64,000 nt of DNA from Thalassobacterium sedimentorum. GTDB taxonomy: Bacteria > Verrucomicrobiota > Verrucomicrobiia > Opitutales > Coraliomargaritaceae. The notes under the pieces are model-generated. The model searched no databases and was not told where the DNA came from. It saw only the letters and a list, made by a program, of their open reading frames with translations. The position numbers were made by a program, and so were the translations under genes. The stretch covers positions 62,001 to 126,000 of the forward strand of contig NZ_JARXIC010000006.1 of NCBI RefSeq assembly GCF_031127905.1, read 5' to 3'. This document shows, piece by piece, positions 8,069 to 16,987 of the stretch (position 1 is its first letter; each line of letters begins with the position of its first letter).

Positions 8069-9588
8069 GTGAACTTGATACAGCCGCAGCGCCCGCCGCT
8101 CCGCCGATTTGGAAGCGCTATTTCTGGCGTAACACGGCCAGTAATTATATCCGCACCATCACGCGTTTATTACTGGGACTGATTCTCTTTCGACTGCTCT
8201 TTAGCGGTCTGTCCGAAGCTGAGTTTGGCTTTTGGTCATTACTTTGGTCACTCTTCGGCTATGGTGTCTTACTTGACTTTGGTTTTGGTTTTACTGCGCA
8301 AAAAGCAGTGGCTGAAAAAAGCGCAACCGGCGAGTGGGGCGAATTAAGCCGTTTACTCAGCACCATGCTCTGGACCTTTGTAGGGCTGGCAGCGGTACTG
8401 GGGCTCTTCTTTCTGGCAATAGGCGGGCTCTTTCTAAATGCGATCGAAGTGCCGGATGTTGATTACGGCATGTATCGCTTGGCCTATCTGATCTTCTTCG
8501 CTGGCTTAGCCCTGACCTTTCCCTTCGGGCTCTTTCCCGAAGTGCTGCGTGGCTTACAACGCATCGATATCGCGAACTGGCTCAATACCGGCTCAGTTGT
8601 CTTAAACTTTATCGGTATTGCACTCGCGCTTTACGTAGGCGCATCCTTTCCCGTCATTGTCTTTGTGAGTGTGATCACGACCTTGCTTCCTAATGTGGGG
8701 GCACTCTTTGTGGCGATGCGGCGCTTGCCAGAGGTCTCGCTCTCGCCACGTCTTTTTGATTGGCGTGTGGTGAAGTCACAGATGGGCTTTTCCATCGCAG
8801 CCTATTTGATCACTTTCAGTAACTTACTGATGGCCAAAAGTGACCAAGCCGTACTCGGCTTTACACTGGGCGTCGGTGTGATCGCCGCTTACCAGGCCGG
8901 CTATAAAGTGGCAGAAATGCTGAATCTATTCACAATTCAGTTGCAAGACGCCCTCAGCCCAGCCGCTGCCCATATGAACGCCTCTGGCGATAGTGCCGGC
9001 CTGCGTGAACTACTGCTGAAGACTTCGAAGCTCACTTTCTTGATCACCACGCCACTTTACGGCTTATGCGCGGTCTATCTAGAAGCCTTGATCCAACTCT
9101 TAACTGGTCTGGAGAGTATCGAATCCGATACGGTCTTGGTTGGACAAATCTTACTCTTCGCTGTGTTTTCGTCGCAGCTCACCAATAGTTGTGCCAAGCG
9201 CATACTGATGATGTGTGGCTATGAAAAGAAATTGCTCGGTCTCTCGCTTGTGGATGGCCTTGCCAACCTCGGTATCAGTATCGCACTCGCATTTAGCTTT
9301 GGAATGGTCGGTGTCGCACTTGGTACCTTGATTCCCACTGTGCTTGTCGGGTGGTTACTAGTTTTGCCAATGGCACTGCGCTATCTCGATCTCGGGATGT
9401 TGGATTATTGTAAGTTCATCCTCGCCGCTGCTGCACCGGTGGTTCTCTTCGTGCTTTGCTTGGCTGCCACGGTTTATTGGCTCCCTATTCCTGAAGAAGG
9501 TGGCTTTATCGCGCTTGCCATCCGTGGTGGCTTATCTGCTGGTCCAGCCTTTATATGGATTTTATTCAAACTCAGGAAGCTCATGTAA
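8065..9588 (+). CDS. Wzx-like polysaccharide flippase (MOP superfamily)
   Basis: The 507-residue integral membrane protein has 12 or more hydrophobic segments and a short charged N-terminus (residues 1-25), as in RfbX/Wzx lipid-linked oligosaccharide flippases. The segment FSNLLMAKSDQAVLGFTLGVGVIAAYQ (around 252-278, given in two parts: FSNLLMAKSDQAVL, then GFTLGVGVIAAYQ) resembles the conserved central part of the family. It would flip the undecaprenyl-linked repeat unit made by the nearby transferases. It is the last gene of the tightly overlapping block, and a 146-bp gap with its own promoter signals follows. Confidence 0.88.
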   Translation: MSELDTAAAPAAPPIWKRYFWRNTASNYIRTITRLLLGLILFRLLFSGLSEAEFGFWSLLWSLFGYGVLLDFGFGFTAQKAVAEKSATGEWGELSRLLSTMLWTFVGLAAVLGLFFLAIGGLFLNAIEVPDVDYGMYRLAYLIFFAGLALTFPFGLFPEVLRGLQRIDIANWLNTGSVVLNFIGIALALYVGASFPVIVFVSVITTLLPNVGALFVAMRRLPEVSLSPRLFDWRVVKSQMGFSIAAYLITFSNLLMAKSDQAVLGFTLGVGVIAAYQAGYKVAEMLNLFTIQLQDALSPAAAHMNASGDSAGLRELLLKTSKLTFLITTPLYGLCAVYLEALIQLLTGLESIESDTVLVGQILLFAVFSSQLTNSCAKRILMMCGYEKKLLGLSLVDGLANLGISIALAFSFGMVGVALGTLIPTVLVGWLLVLPMALRYLDLGMLDYCKFILAAAAPVVLFVLCLAATVYWLPIPEEGGFIALAIRGGLSAGPAFIWILFKLRKLM

Positions 9589-9637
9589 TTATTTCACATC
9601 TATCTGTAATATTTGCTTATTTATGTGGAATCCGAAA

Positions 9638-9667
9638 TTGACAAAATCCATGTTCATTTTTAATAAT
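9638..9667 (+). promoter_or_regulatory. Candidate sigma-70-type promoter for the PEP-CTERM gene
   Basis: A perfect -35 box TTGACA lies at 9638-9643. After an 18-bp spacer, AATAAT at 9662-9667 matches the -10 consensus at 5 of 6 positions. A start near 9674 would give a leader of about 60 nt before the ATG at 9735. A second TTGACA lies at 9691-9696 without a good -10 box. The gap follows the flippase stop, so this promoter would separate the PEP-CTERM/exosortase block from the export genes. Confidence 0.5.
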
Positions 9668-9701
9668 CTGACTATCAATGCGTTGCGAATTTGACAAGGA
9701 A

Positions 9702-9718
9702 TTGGCACGAAAAACGTT
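9702..9718 (+). promoter_or_regulatory. Possible sigma-54 promoter element (strong -24, weak -12)
   Basis: TTGGCACGA at 9702-9710 matches the -24 consensus (TGGCACG) completely. At the correct 12-bp spacing the -12 dinucleotide is GT (9716-9717) instead of GC. A transcript would begin near 9729, only about 6 nt before the ATG at 9735, which leaves no room for a ribosome binding site. In favour is that PEP-CTERM genes in other bacteria are often RpoN-dependent, and a sigma-54 activator lies in this same block (14428-15387). The weak -12 and the short leader argue against it. Confidence 0.3.
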
Positions 9719-9734
9719 ATAGGGTTCATTAACC

Positions 9735-10595
9735 ATGAAAAACATTCTTACATACATCCTCGCTACTGGCCTCTTGCAGCAACTTGCTTTCGGGCAAACT
9801 GAAGCCAGTTTTCAAGATAGTGCTACGCCTTTTGGAATAGAAACCATTGCGCCGGTGATGGAAGCTGGATCCGATGCAGCTTCCGCGACGTTTCAGTCTG
9901 AGGACCTGTCCGTGCTCTTGGATTTTGTAAACGAAAACCTGAGCGAGTATCAATCCCTGTCAGATATTTCCGCAGTATCACTCGATCCAGAATCTTTGTT
10001 ACTGCAAAATGAGTCATCGGTCCGCGTCTATTTTCTTGCAGAAGGCGCAGGCTATCGCAACACACTAGGTTTTACCACGGAAGATGTGATAACTGGCGAA
10101 ACTTCGGAGGCCGCATTGATTTTCCCTGATGCCTCTTCAAATGCAACGTTTATGGATGATGCCTTTGTCACTGATCCAAGCTTATTGAGCAAGGTCACTC
10201 GCACTAATAATACGCCGCTGGTGTCCGGCGATTTCGTTGACCTTGGTATTTTTGATGCCAGCACACTGGTTGATTTCTTTCTGATCGCCAATGGTGCAAA
10301 TGGCGGACGCAATACCTACACTGCCGATGCGTCGACGAATCCTGATTTACTGCAGCATGTGGTCGCCTTCGCCATTCCGGATAGTCCCTATCTTTTGATT
10401 GGATTTGAGGATCTTTATAACGGAGGCGACAAGGACTACAATGACATCGTCTTTGCGGTCGACATCGGTGCATTGAATGTCGCCTACCTAGCCAATCCTG
10501 AGCCAGCCTTCTGGATGATGATGGCGATACTGGTTGTCGCTGGCTTCTGTAGCTATCGCAGACGCAGCGGCGAAATATTATCCAATCTATGCTAA
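9735..10595 (+). CDS. PEP-CTERM sorted surface protein with a DUF4114 domain
   Basis: This 286-residue exported protein has a signal peptide (1-20, ending AFGQ) and an acidic extracellular region. A DUF4114-like segment lies at about 211-245, including LIGFEDLYNGGDKDYNDIVF, whose Asp/Asn/Gly loop suggests calcium binding. The C-terminus is a complete PEP-CTERM tripartite signal: NPEP at 254-257, a hydrophobic stretch at 258-272 and an Arg cluster (YRRR, 274-277). The exosortase encoded two genes downstream is the obvious processing enzyme. The protein probably ends up on the surface or in the exopolysaccharide matrix. Its stop overlaps the next start. Confidence 0.93.
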   Translation: MKNILTYILATGLLQQLAFGQTEASFQDSATPFGIETIAPVMEAGSDAASATFQSEDLSVLLDFVNENLSEYQSLSDISAVSLDPESLLLQNESSVRVYFLAEGAGYRNTLGFTTEDVITGETSEAALIFPDASSNATFMDDAFVTDPSLLSKVTRTNNTPLVSGDFVDLGIFDASTLVDFFLIANGANGGRNTYTADASTNPDLLQHVVAFAIPDSPYLLIGFEDLYNGGDKDYNDIVFAVDIGALNVAYLANPEPAFWMMMAILVVAGFCSYRRRSGEILSNLC

Positions 10596-12541
10596 AGCGA
10601 ATTATACCATTTTTGGGCCTCGCGGTGGTGCTTGTCAGTGCCATCGCGTTTGGCGTTTATACCTACCTCAAATGGCAAAATAATGCCCGCCTCGAAACAT
10701 GGCAGGCAAATTATGAGCAGGCAGCTGAGCTGCTAGAGGCTGGTGAAGCCTCCGCAGCTCTGGATTTACTCAACACCCACTTCAATCCACAATTAGCAGG
10801 ACCTGCGCAACAAAGTTGGCCACCGCTTATGGTGCAAGCGGCGATTGAGAGTCATGCATACTCACAATTAGAGTCATTGATCGTCAAATATCCTGGCGTA
10901 TTGGCGCAAAACGAGTCGGCGGCGCTCTGGTGGCTACGGGTACAAATACACCTCGATGCCTCAGAGCCCGCAGACAAATTAAAAGCACATTGGCCGGAAT
11001 CCAAACGGGAGCAACCCAATCGCTGGTACTTACTGGAAGCCGATACACTGATTCGTGCGGGCGATAACGAGGCCGCACTCGATTCGCTTAATGGCTGGCA
11101 AGGGGAGGGCCATGACGAAGTGAACCGTCAGCTGCGAATTGCCTTACTTGCTGGTAATGATAGCACCGCCATCATTGCCGCACTCAATGCAGCCTACGTG
11201 GCGATGCCGCGCTCGGCAGAATTGCGCGCAATCAGTGCCGAGTTCTTGGAGCGAATGGGGGATGCCACGCAAGCGCGCCGTAATTATATGGCCGCATTTT
11301 TACTCGAACCAGCCAATCCGCTCTATACAGAACTTTTGGCCAAATTTTACCTGCGTACGATGGCCTTACCTCAGGCAATTCAAACTTGGCGTGACGGCTA
11401 TGCTACAAGCGGCGACCAGCGCGCGTGGTGGAATGCCTGGTTCTGGGAACGTGTTACACGTTCTCGCGGCGAGCCGATGACACCAGCGGTCGGCGAGTGG
11501 TGGGGCGCATTGACCGTATCGTTGGCCACGACACCAATAGATGCTTTCTTGCCGGAGCAGTTTCTAGCGGAGCATCCACGCCCCCCCGCGATCTTAAATA
11601 ACAATCAGGCCTACCATTGGTTGTGGGCCTTGGATTTGATCCGTATTCAAGATGAGACCGCCGCTTTGCAAGTCTTGCGTAGTATGCCGAAAGAGCGGGT
11701 GCCAGTTGCACCCGAGTTACAGGCAACATTGACGGCACTGATCGAGTGGCGGGTCGAAGGCACCTGGCCTCGTGGCATGGCCTTCAATGCAGGACCACGC
11801 GTGCATCGATGGTTACGCTTTTTAGAGAGCTATCGTCCCGAGAATCCTTCGCATGCAGTCGATGCGCTAAGTCCAATGGAGTCGTTTCTGGCATCTGATT
11901 ATGCCGTCGGTTCACTCTTGTTAGCCAATGGCTGGATCGCAGCTGCCGATCGGATACTCCCTGGGCCAGTACCAGAAAGACTGTATGTAAATCAAGCCGC
12001 ACTCAATTGGCTCCCCTTTGCGGATGTTAAAAGCCAAGCGGCGCTACACGGCAGTGAAACTGGGCTGAAACGCAGTCAGGCCTATCCAGAAGATCCTGCA
12101 GTGCAAGGCTTCCGCGGTGAACTGCTCTTATTAACTGGAGATACGGAGGCTGGACTCGCGCAACTGAATCGTTCAATTGCCACGGCTGGGCCAGTCGGCT
12201 ACCGCGCAGCCTATCTAGCCGCTCTGGGGGCTTTGGAACAGCAGGACTGGCCTCAACTGAAAGCTATTTTTACACAGCGCAGCGACCTCGCTAAAGCTGT
12301 ATCCGGTCGCGAACTACAAGCTCGCGCCGCACTGGCGCAGGGGCAAACTTCACTCGCAACTGAAATCTATACCAGCTTAGGTGCGGAGTCGGTGGAAGGC
12401 AGCGTTTATAGCTATCGCAGCGCACTCGCAGCAAACGATCTCACTAAAGCTCGTGAGGTCTTAACGACTTTGATCCGCTTGGCGCCCAACGAACCCAAAT
12501 TTTACCAGTGGCTCGACGAATTAAATGCCCAGCATGAATGA
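10589..12541 (+). CDS. Membrane-anchored TPR-like repeat protein of the exosortase locus
   Basis: The 650-residue protein has an N-terminal membrane anchor (about 5-27) followed by Ala/Leu-rich helical repeats typical of tetratricopeptide proteins. Examples are repeats around ARRNYMAAFLLEPANPLYTELL and near the C-terminus (AREVLTTLIRLAPNEPKFYQWL). No catalytic motif is visible. Large anchored TPR proteins accompany exosortase and exopolysaccharide clusters in other bacteria (PrsT-like), where they are thought to act as periplasmic scaffolds. It overlaps both the PEP-CTERM gene and the exosortase gene, which supports a shared job. Confidence 0.85.
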   Translation: MLKRIIPFLGLAVVLVSAIAFGVYTYLKWQNNARLETWQANYEQAAELLEAGEASAALDLLNTHFNPQLAGPAQQSWPPLMVQAAIESHAYSQLESLIVKYPGVLAQNESAALWWLRVQIHLDASEPADKLKAHWPESKREQPNRWYLLEADTLIRAGDNEAALDSLNGWQGEGHDEVNRQLRIALLAGNDSTAIIAALNAAYVAMPRSAELRAISAEFLERMGDATQARRNYMAAFLLEPANPLYTELLAKFYLRTMALPQAIQTWRDGYATSGDQRAWWNAWFWERVTRSRGEPMTPAVGEWWGALTVSLATTPIDAFLPEQFLAEHPRPPAILNNNQAYHWLWALDLIRIQDETAALQVLRSMPKERVPVAPELQATLTALIEWRVEGTWPRGMAFNAGPRVHRWLRFLESYRPENPSHAVDALSPMESFLASDYAVGSLLLANGWIAAADRILPGPVPERLYVNQAALNWLPFADVKSQAALHGSETGLKRSQAYPEDPAVQGFRGELLLLTGDTEAGLAQLNRSIATAGPVGYRAAYLAALGALEQQDWPQLKAIFTQRSDLAKAVSGRELQARAALAQGQTSLATEIYTSLGAESVEGSVYSYRSALAANDLTKAREVLTTLIRLAPNEPKFYQWLDELNAQHE

Positions 12542-13340
12542 GCTACACAGCAAGAACGTGTCCTGCTGCTTATTAGGACTGATGCTACCAGCGATCTGGC
12601 TGCTGGATTTGACTTGGTGGCACATGTCGCCAGATGTCTGTATTATCATCGGTCTAGTGCCAATGGCCTGGGTGCTCGCAATTAAGAATCCGCCGAAAAA
12701 TGATCTGCGCCCCGTCCAGGGAACTTGGATGGCCCTGGCTGCATTTAGTTTGGCCGTGGGCGCCTTGCTCAACGAAATGTTCTTAATGGGCTTCGGCTGG
12801 GCTGGATTGGCGGTGCTGTTTTGCTTTCCTGCGAGCCGCATTTCCAAGTGGCGACTCTGGGTGCTTTGTGCCGGAGCGTTTCCATGGGTCTTATTGGACC
12901 TGAACACCCTAAGTTGGTGGTTTCGCTTGAGTGGGGCGGCATTGACCGGTGCTTTCTACGGCCTGCTGGGTAAGAACGTTGCAGTCAGTGGCACCTTACT
13001 CGAAATCGATGGCCTACCGATTTCGGTGGAAGCGGCCTGTGGAGGCCTACAACTCTTACAAGTTCTCTTAAGTGGAGGCGTTGCTTTCACGCTTCTACGC
13101 TATCCGCAGCGCACATTGTTTTGGGTGATGTTAGCACTACTACCTGCACTGGCGTGGCTGGCCAATACCGTGCGCATTATGCTCATTTCGGGCTGGGGCT
13201 TAGCCTTTGGTGCAGAGCGAGCTGCGGGAGCTTTTCACACTTGGGGCGCCTTACTGGTGTTTGCCTTATTACTGGGCTTTTACCATTTCATCACGCTTGG
13301 CTTAGAATATATTTTTGGCGAGGAGCGTGCGAATGCTTAA
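12525..13340 (+). CDS. Exosortase (PEP-CTERM transpeptidase/protease)
   Basis: The 271-residue protein is almost entirely membrane segments. The three invariant exosortase residues are present in order: Cys172 in VEAACGGLQLLQ, Arg217 in ANTVRIMLI and His238 in FHTWGALL. Exosortases cleave the PEP-CTERM signal at the inner membrane and are thought to transfer the protein to a new anchor. The first ATG (12525) overlaps the TPR stop by 17 bp; ATG 12534 is an alternative. The EpsI domain, often fused to exosortases, is encoded separately at 13844. The subtype (Xrt letter) cannot be assigned by eye. Confidence 0.93.
   Translation: MPSMNELHSKNVSCCLLGLMLPAIWLLDLTWWHMSPDVCIIIGLVPMAWVLAIKNPPKNDLRPVQGTWMALAAFSLAVGALLNEMFLMGFGWAGLAVLFCFPASRISKWRLWVLCAGAFPWVLLDLNTLSWWFRLSGAALTGAFYGLLGKNVAVSGTLLEIDGLPISVEAACGGLQLLQVLLSGGVAFTLLRYPQRTLFWVMLALLPALAWLANTVRIMLISGWGLAFGAERAAGAFHTWGALLVFALLLGFYHFITLGLEYIFGEERANA
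13319..13324 (+). promoter_or_regulatory. Ribosome binding site deciding the start of the 13333 gene
   Basis: GAGGAG lies 8 nt upstream of the ATG at 13333, inside the end of the exosortase gene. It favours this start over the in-frame TTG at 13315. Confidence 0.6.
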
Positions 13341-13875
13341 ACACAATATAGAGCAAATGGATGGCAGATATCAGCGCCAAAATTCACCCATCTCACTTGT
13401 GACTGTGTTGTGGGCAGCAATCACTCTATGTGCGATTTACTCGTCGCGCCCAATTATATCGGGCTGGCTACATGATCCGAGTCTGCGCTGGGCGGGCATC
13501 GCGTTTATTGTATGGCTCGTCGCCACTCTGCTGCAGTGGCGACGATTGCCACAGACATGGTCTACCGCGCGTGTGCTATGGGTGCTATTAGCCAGTGCAT
13601 TATTATGCTTAGGTATCATGGGTGAGCTGCAAGCATTCATTTATCTTGCGAGTGCATTATTATTGGCGCTGCCGGTCGCAGGTCTCTGGCGTAAGCGGAT
13701 TTGTTTTACGCTGACATCCTGTGTCTGGATGCCCGGTTGGGCCTGGGTCTTCACGCCCATACTCGGTATTTGGCTCACATACGTCACCTTACTGGTGCCC
13801 ATCGCTTTATTGGTTTATAGTTTGAAAGTAACCTGCCTCTCTTATGCATCCAAAACAAGTCACCCTTCTCTTTAG
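13333..13875 (+). CDS. Small multi-pass membrane protein between exosortase and EpsI-like gene
   Basis: The protein has about 180 residues with roughly five hydrophobic segments and short charged loops. I do not recognise a family. The start at 13333 overlaps the exosortase stop and has a good Shine-Dalgarno sequence. Its own stop lies 30 bp inside the next gene. Its place between the exosortase and the EpsI-like protein, with overlaps on both sides, suggests it is a part of the sorting machinery or a membrane partner of it. This is inference from context only. Confidence 0.8.
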   Translation: MLKHNIEQMDGRYQRQNSPISLVTVLWAAITLCAIYSSRPIISGWLHDPSLRWAGIAFIVWLVATLLQWRRLPQTWSTARVLWVLLASALLCLGIMGELQAFIYLASALLLALPVAGLWRKRICFTLTSCVWMPGWAWVFTPILGIWLTYVTLLVPIALLVYSLKVTCLSYASKTSHPSL

Positions 13876-14431
13876 TTCACTGCTGATATTGATTTTGATA
13901 GCCACGTATGTGCGTACGCTGGATCTGCCTGATGCGTCGGCACGTATTGCCAATTTTCCGCAATCAGGACCTGGGTTCAGTGCTCGCCGTGTGGCTTTGA
14001 CTGAGTTTGAGAAAGATATGCTCGGCGAGGCCAAAGGCTATAAATGGATTTATACTTGGAAGGGCTTGCGCTATGCGATCACCATTCTGGATGGCACGCA
14101 TAACCGACAGGCAGTGCATGATCCACGTTATTGTTTTCGCGGAGCGGGGTGGACCATTGAAATGGACGAAACCATCACACTCGCGGGGGGAAGTGCGCGG
14201 CATTTACAGTTAAGTAATGAAAACGGTCGCAGTGAGGCCGTGTTTTTTTACTCAACAGGAGAGCGTGTCTTCGATGCACCGCTGGAATATTGGATGCGTG
14301 CAACCGTGCGTCGCTGGCTACGTTCAAAGGGTGGGGCAGAGCCTGTGCTGGTGATGCTGCAGGCACTGGATGCTGGAATTGGCGTACAGCATGCAATCCA
14401 CGAATTTCTCCCAATGTTACCCATGCCATGA
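13844..14431 (+). CDS. EpsI-like exosortase-associated protein
   Basis: The 195-residue protein is anchored by an N-terminal membrane segment (about 6-22), with the rest predicted periplasmic. The stretch HDPRYCFRGAGWTIE (about 92-106) matches the EpsI signature (HxPxxCxxGxGW), including the conserved Cys and Trp. EpsI-type domains occur as separate proteins or as C-terminal parts of exosortases and are needed for exopolysaccharide production in Methylobacillus. Here the gene follows the exosortase and ends in an ATGA overlap with the sigma-54 activator gene. Confidence 0.85.
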   Translation: MHPKQVTLLFSSLLILILIATYVRTLDLPDASARIANFPQSGPGFSARRVALTEFEKDMLGEAKGYKWIYTWKGLRYAITILDGTHNRQAVHDPRYCFRGAGWTIEMDETITLAGGSARHLQLSNENGRSEAVFFYSTGERVFDAPLEYWMRATVRRWLRSKGGAEPVLVMLQALDAGIGVQHAIHEFLPMLPMP

Positions 14432-15387
14432 GCTCTGATAACACATCAACGATACTTCGACTCGAGCAGGAGTTACCAGGCCCACGCTTTGCACAACTGC
14501 GCAAGCAATTGCTTCGCATCGCGGGTAGTGAGCACTCACTACTAATCACCGGACCATCAGGAACGGGCAAAAGCCGCTTAGCCAAATGCATCCATGAGTG
14601 CAGTGGACGCCATGTAGAAGAGTTCATCGAAATTAGTTGCGCCAGCATTCCAGCACAACTGCTGGAATCCGAGTTATTTGGCTATCGCAAGGGTGCATTC
14701 TCGGGGGCATTTAAAGATAAAAAAGGACTCTTCGAATTGGCAGATGGAGGCACTTTATTTTTAGATGAAATAGGAGAAATGCCCCTGGAGCTACAACCAA
14801 AGCTCTTACTCTTTCTACAGAATCAACGTTTCTTTCCGGTTGGTAGTACCGAAGCAGTTGAAGTGGATGTGCGATTGATGGCTGCGACCAATCAAGAGCT
14901 AAAAGCCGCCATGCGTGCCAATAAATTCCGACAAGACTTATATTTTCGTCTGAATGTTTTCGAAGTCGAACTGCCACCTTTAAAAGAGCGACGGGATATG
15001 ATCCCCGTGCTAGCAGTGAAATTTCTGGCCTCTGCCATGGAGCAGGCGACACTACCACGTTTTTCGGATGCGGCGCTCGATCAATTATTAACTTACGACT
15101 GGCCCGGTAATATTCGTGAATTACACAATGTCATGTTACGTGTGGCCACGCTGGTCGAGCCTGAGGAGCTGGTTTTGCCCGAACATCTACCTGTTTTTGA
15201 CGTGGAACAAGACGACGCTCCCTGTGAGTTTGAGTGGAGTGGGCAGACACTCGCGGAAATTGAACGATGCGCTGTCCGCGCCGCCCTAATTGCCAACGAA
15301 GGAAAGCGTGCCGCAACTGCAGAACAATTGGGGGTCAGCGAAAAAACTATTTATAATTTAATAAAACGTTATAAGATCGAACTATGA
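14428..15387 (+). CDS. Sigma-54-dependent transcription activator without receiver domain
   Basis: The protein has 319 residues from the ATG that overlaps the EpsI stop (ATGA). A longer frame from 14290 would run inside the EpsI gene and is less likely. It holds an AAA+ domain with Walker A GPSGTGKS (42-49), the sigma-54 contact loop GAFSGA (89-94, the common GAFTGA with Thr to Ser) and Walker B TLFLDEIG (109-116). A Fis-type helix-turn-helix forms the C-terminus (about 280-319). There is no REC, GAF or PAS domain, only about 20 residues before the AAA+ core, so it resembles PspF. In other species RpoN with PrsR controls PEP-CTERM genes. This protein may do so for the block here, with activity set by an unlinked partner. 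Confidence 0.9.
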   Translation: MSSDNTSTILRLEQELPGPRFAQLRKQLLRIAGSEHSLLITGPSGTGKSRLAKCIHECSGRHVEEFIEISCASIPAQLLESELFGYRKGAFSGAFKDKKGLFELADGGTLFLDEIGEMPLELQPKLLLFLQNQRFFPVGSTEAVEVDVRLMAATNQELKAAMRANKFRQDLYFRLNVFEVELPPLKERRDMIPVLAVKFLASAMEQATLPRFSDAALDQLLTYDWPGNIRELHNVMLRVATLVEPEELVLPEHLPVFDVEQDDAPCEFEWSGQTLAEIERCAVRAALIANEGKRAATAEQLGVSEKTIYNLIKRYKIEL

Positions 15388-16538
15388 GTTTACCGCGCTT
15401 GCTTGTGATTGACGACAATCCGGATTTTGGCGGCCACCAAGTGATGGCCGCTTATGCATTGGAAGGAATGGTTGCTGCAGGGCGCTGGGAATTACTCACA
15501 CTATTGCACCCAGAGAATACAAAAAATCATGAACGCTTAGGAGCGCTCCGTGAGCTATATCCAGAGGCTCCCTTCACAATCGATGCGGCAGCTACCCGAA
15601 CTGGGAAATTTCAAGCATTGCGGCGCTATGCCGAAGGGAACCGCTTGCGCAATCTCGCCGAACAAATTACAGCGTTTAATCCCGACCTAATTTTAGTGAT
15701 TCAAGGTAATATTGAGCAAGGCTGCTCTATATTTCACTTACAAGGTCAATTGCCCTGTCCACTGATTAGTTATATTCCGGTGCCACATCGCCATGCAGAG
15801 ATGGGAGCCAAACTGGGTTCGGTACGTGACTGGACCTGTCGCGGCCTGTATGCGGTGCCGGATGGCTTTATCACGATCTCTCAAACGCTAGGGGATATGT
15901 TGCTTGCCTATGGTGCCCGCGGACGCATTCAGATTGTAGAGAATGGAATTCCTCTGAAAGCATTGCAAAATTTACCCAGTCAATCCGATGCGCGTGCGCA
16001 GTTTTCACTACCACAGGATGGGTATATCTGGGGACAGATTGGTCGAATTGAATTCAAACAAAAAGGGCAGGATTGTGCGCTGCAACTATTCCTGCAGCGG
16101 GAAACGCGCTACCCAGATGAACATTTAGTGTTTTTGGGGAGTGGTCCGGATGATCATACGCTACAGGCACTGACCGCGGCACATCCACGGGTACATTGTC
16201 TTCCCTGGACGAACGAACCTGCTGTACTCTACGCGGCGATCAATGCTCTGATACTGCCCTCACGCTATGAGGGGGTGCCACTGGCGATGCTTGAAGCCTT
16301 AGCGAGTGGGCTGCCAGTCGCGGCGACTGACCGTGATGGTATGCGCGATTGGTTGCCAGCAAGCTGGCGCTTTCCTTATCGAAATTTAACAGCGGGTCAG
16401 CAGGCAATGGATGCCATACGCGGTGCTGCCCCAGAACAAATTCAGTCCCTACAGGCGCGCGTGTTGGGCAATCACAGTGTGGCTAACTTTCAACAACAAT
16501 TTAATCAAGCCATCGATGCTTGGCTTTCTGTGTCGTGA
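15384..16538 (+). CDS. GT4 family glycosyltransferase
   Basis: The 384-residue protein has a family 4 layout: an N-terminal Rossmann half, then a C-terminal domain with LVFLGSGPDDHTLQAL (about 248-263) and the donor site SRYEGVPLAMLEALASGLP (about 293-311). It overlaps the sigma-54 activator by 4 bp. The sequence is less like the other GT4 proteins in this window than they are like each other. It may act on a protein or on the polysaccharide; substrate unknown. Confidence 0.88.
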   Translation: MSLPRLLVIDDNPDFGGHQVMAAYALEGMVAAGRWELLTLLHPENTKNHERLGALRELYPEAPFTIDAAATRTGKFQALRRYAEGNRLRNLAEQITAFNPDLILVIQGNIEQGCSIFHLQGQLPCPLISYIPVPHRHAEMGAKLGSVRDWTCRGLYAVPDGFITISQTLGDMLLAYGARGRIQIVENGIPLKALQNLPSQSDARAQFSLPQDGYIWGQIGRIEFKQKGQDCALQLFLQRETRYPDEHLVFLGSGPDDHTLQALTAAHPRVHCLPWTNEPAVLYAAINALILPSRYEGVPLAMLEALASGLPVAATDRDGMRDWLPASWRFPYRNLTAGQQAMDAIRGAAPEQIQSLQARVLGNHSVANFQQQFNQAIDAWLSVS

Positions 16539-16549
16539 ACTCGGTGAGC

Positions 16550-16939
16550 ATGCAGCGACAACCTTCTCAATGGTGCGAACGTATTGCCATCGTAGGTGCT
16601 TGTTGTTTTGTTCTGATACTCATACGGCTGACACTTTGGAAGGAAAATGAGTTTTTCTGGCTGAATATTGGTGGCTATCCCAGGTGGCTGAGAGAGACCG
16701 TGCTATTTGTCTACTATCCCTACTTGTTCTTTACGGCCACGACGCTATGTATCATTACACACTCAGTCATAGGACGTATTTTCCGGCAATTCACTTATCA
16801 TCGGGTTTGGATCTTATTAGTCGTCGCATGGATTCTCTTTGTTAGTAGCTGCGGTCTGTTGTTAACCAATAATATAAAGAATATTTGGATGAATCACCCA
16901 CTGCATTACCATCGTCCAGTCGATCCCCCGATCAAATGA
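16550..16939 (+). CDS. Small membrane protein of unknown function
   Basis: From ATG 16550 the protein has 129 residues with three hydrophobic segments (about 11-26, 46-68 and 85-105) and a basic, Pro/His-rich end. In-frame GTG codons at 16535 and 16544 are alternative starts, and no clear Shine-Dalgarno sequence settles the choice. It lies directly after the GT4 gene and is the last gene before an 85-bp gap. Family not recognised. Confidence 0.6.
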   Translation: MQRQPSQWCERIAIVGACCFVLILIRLTLWKENEFFWLNIGGYPRWLRETVLFVYYPYLFFTATTLCIITHSVIGRIFRQFTYHRVWILLVVAWILFVSSCGLLLTNNIKNIWMNHPLHYHRPVDPPIK

Positions 16940-16987
16940 TGGCGATGTAAAATCCATTCTATACGAAACTTTAATGGGAGTTCCGAC

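Noticed and set aside
14290-14427. Longer N-terminus for the sigma-54 activator
   Set aside because: It would overlap the EpsI-like gene by 140 bp. The ATG at 14428 overlaps the EpsI stop in the ATGA arrangement used throughout this locus.
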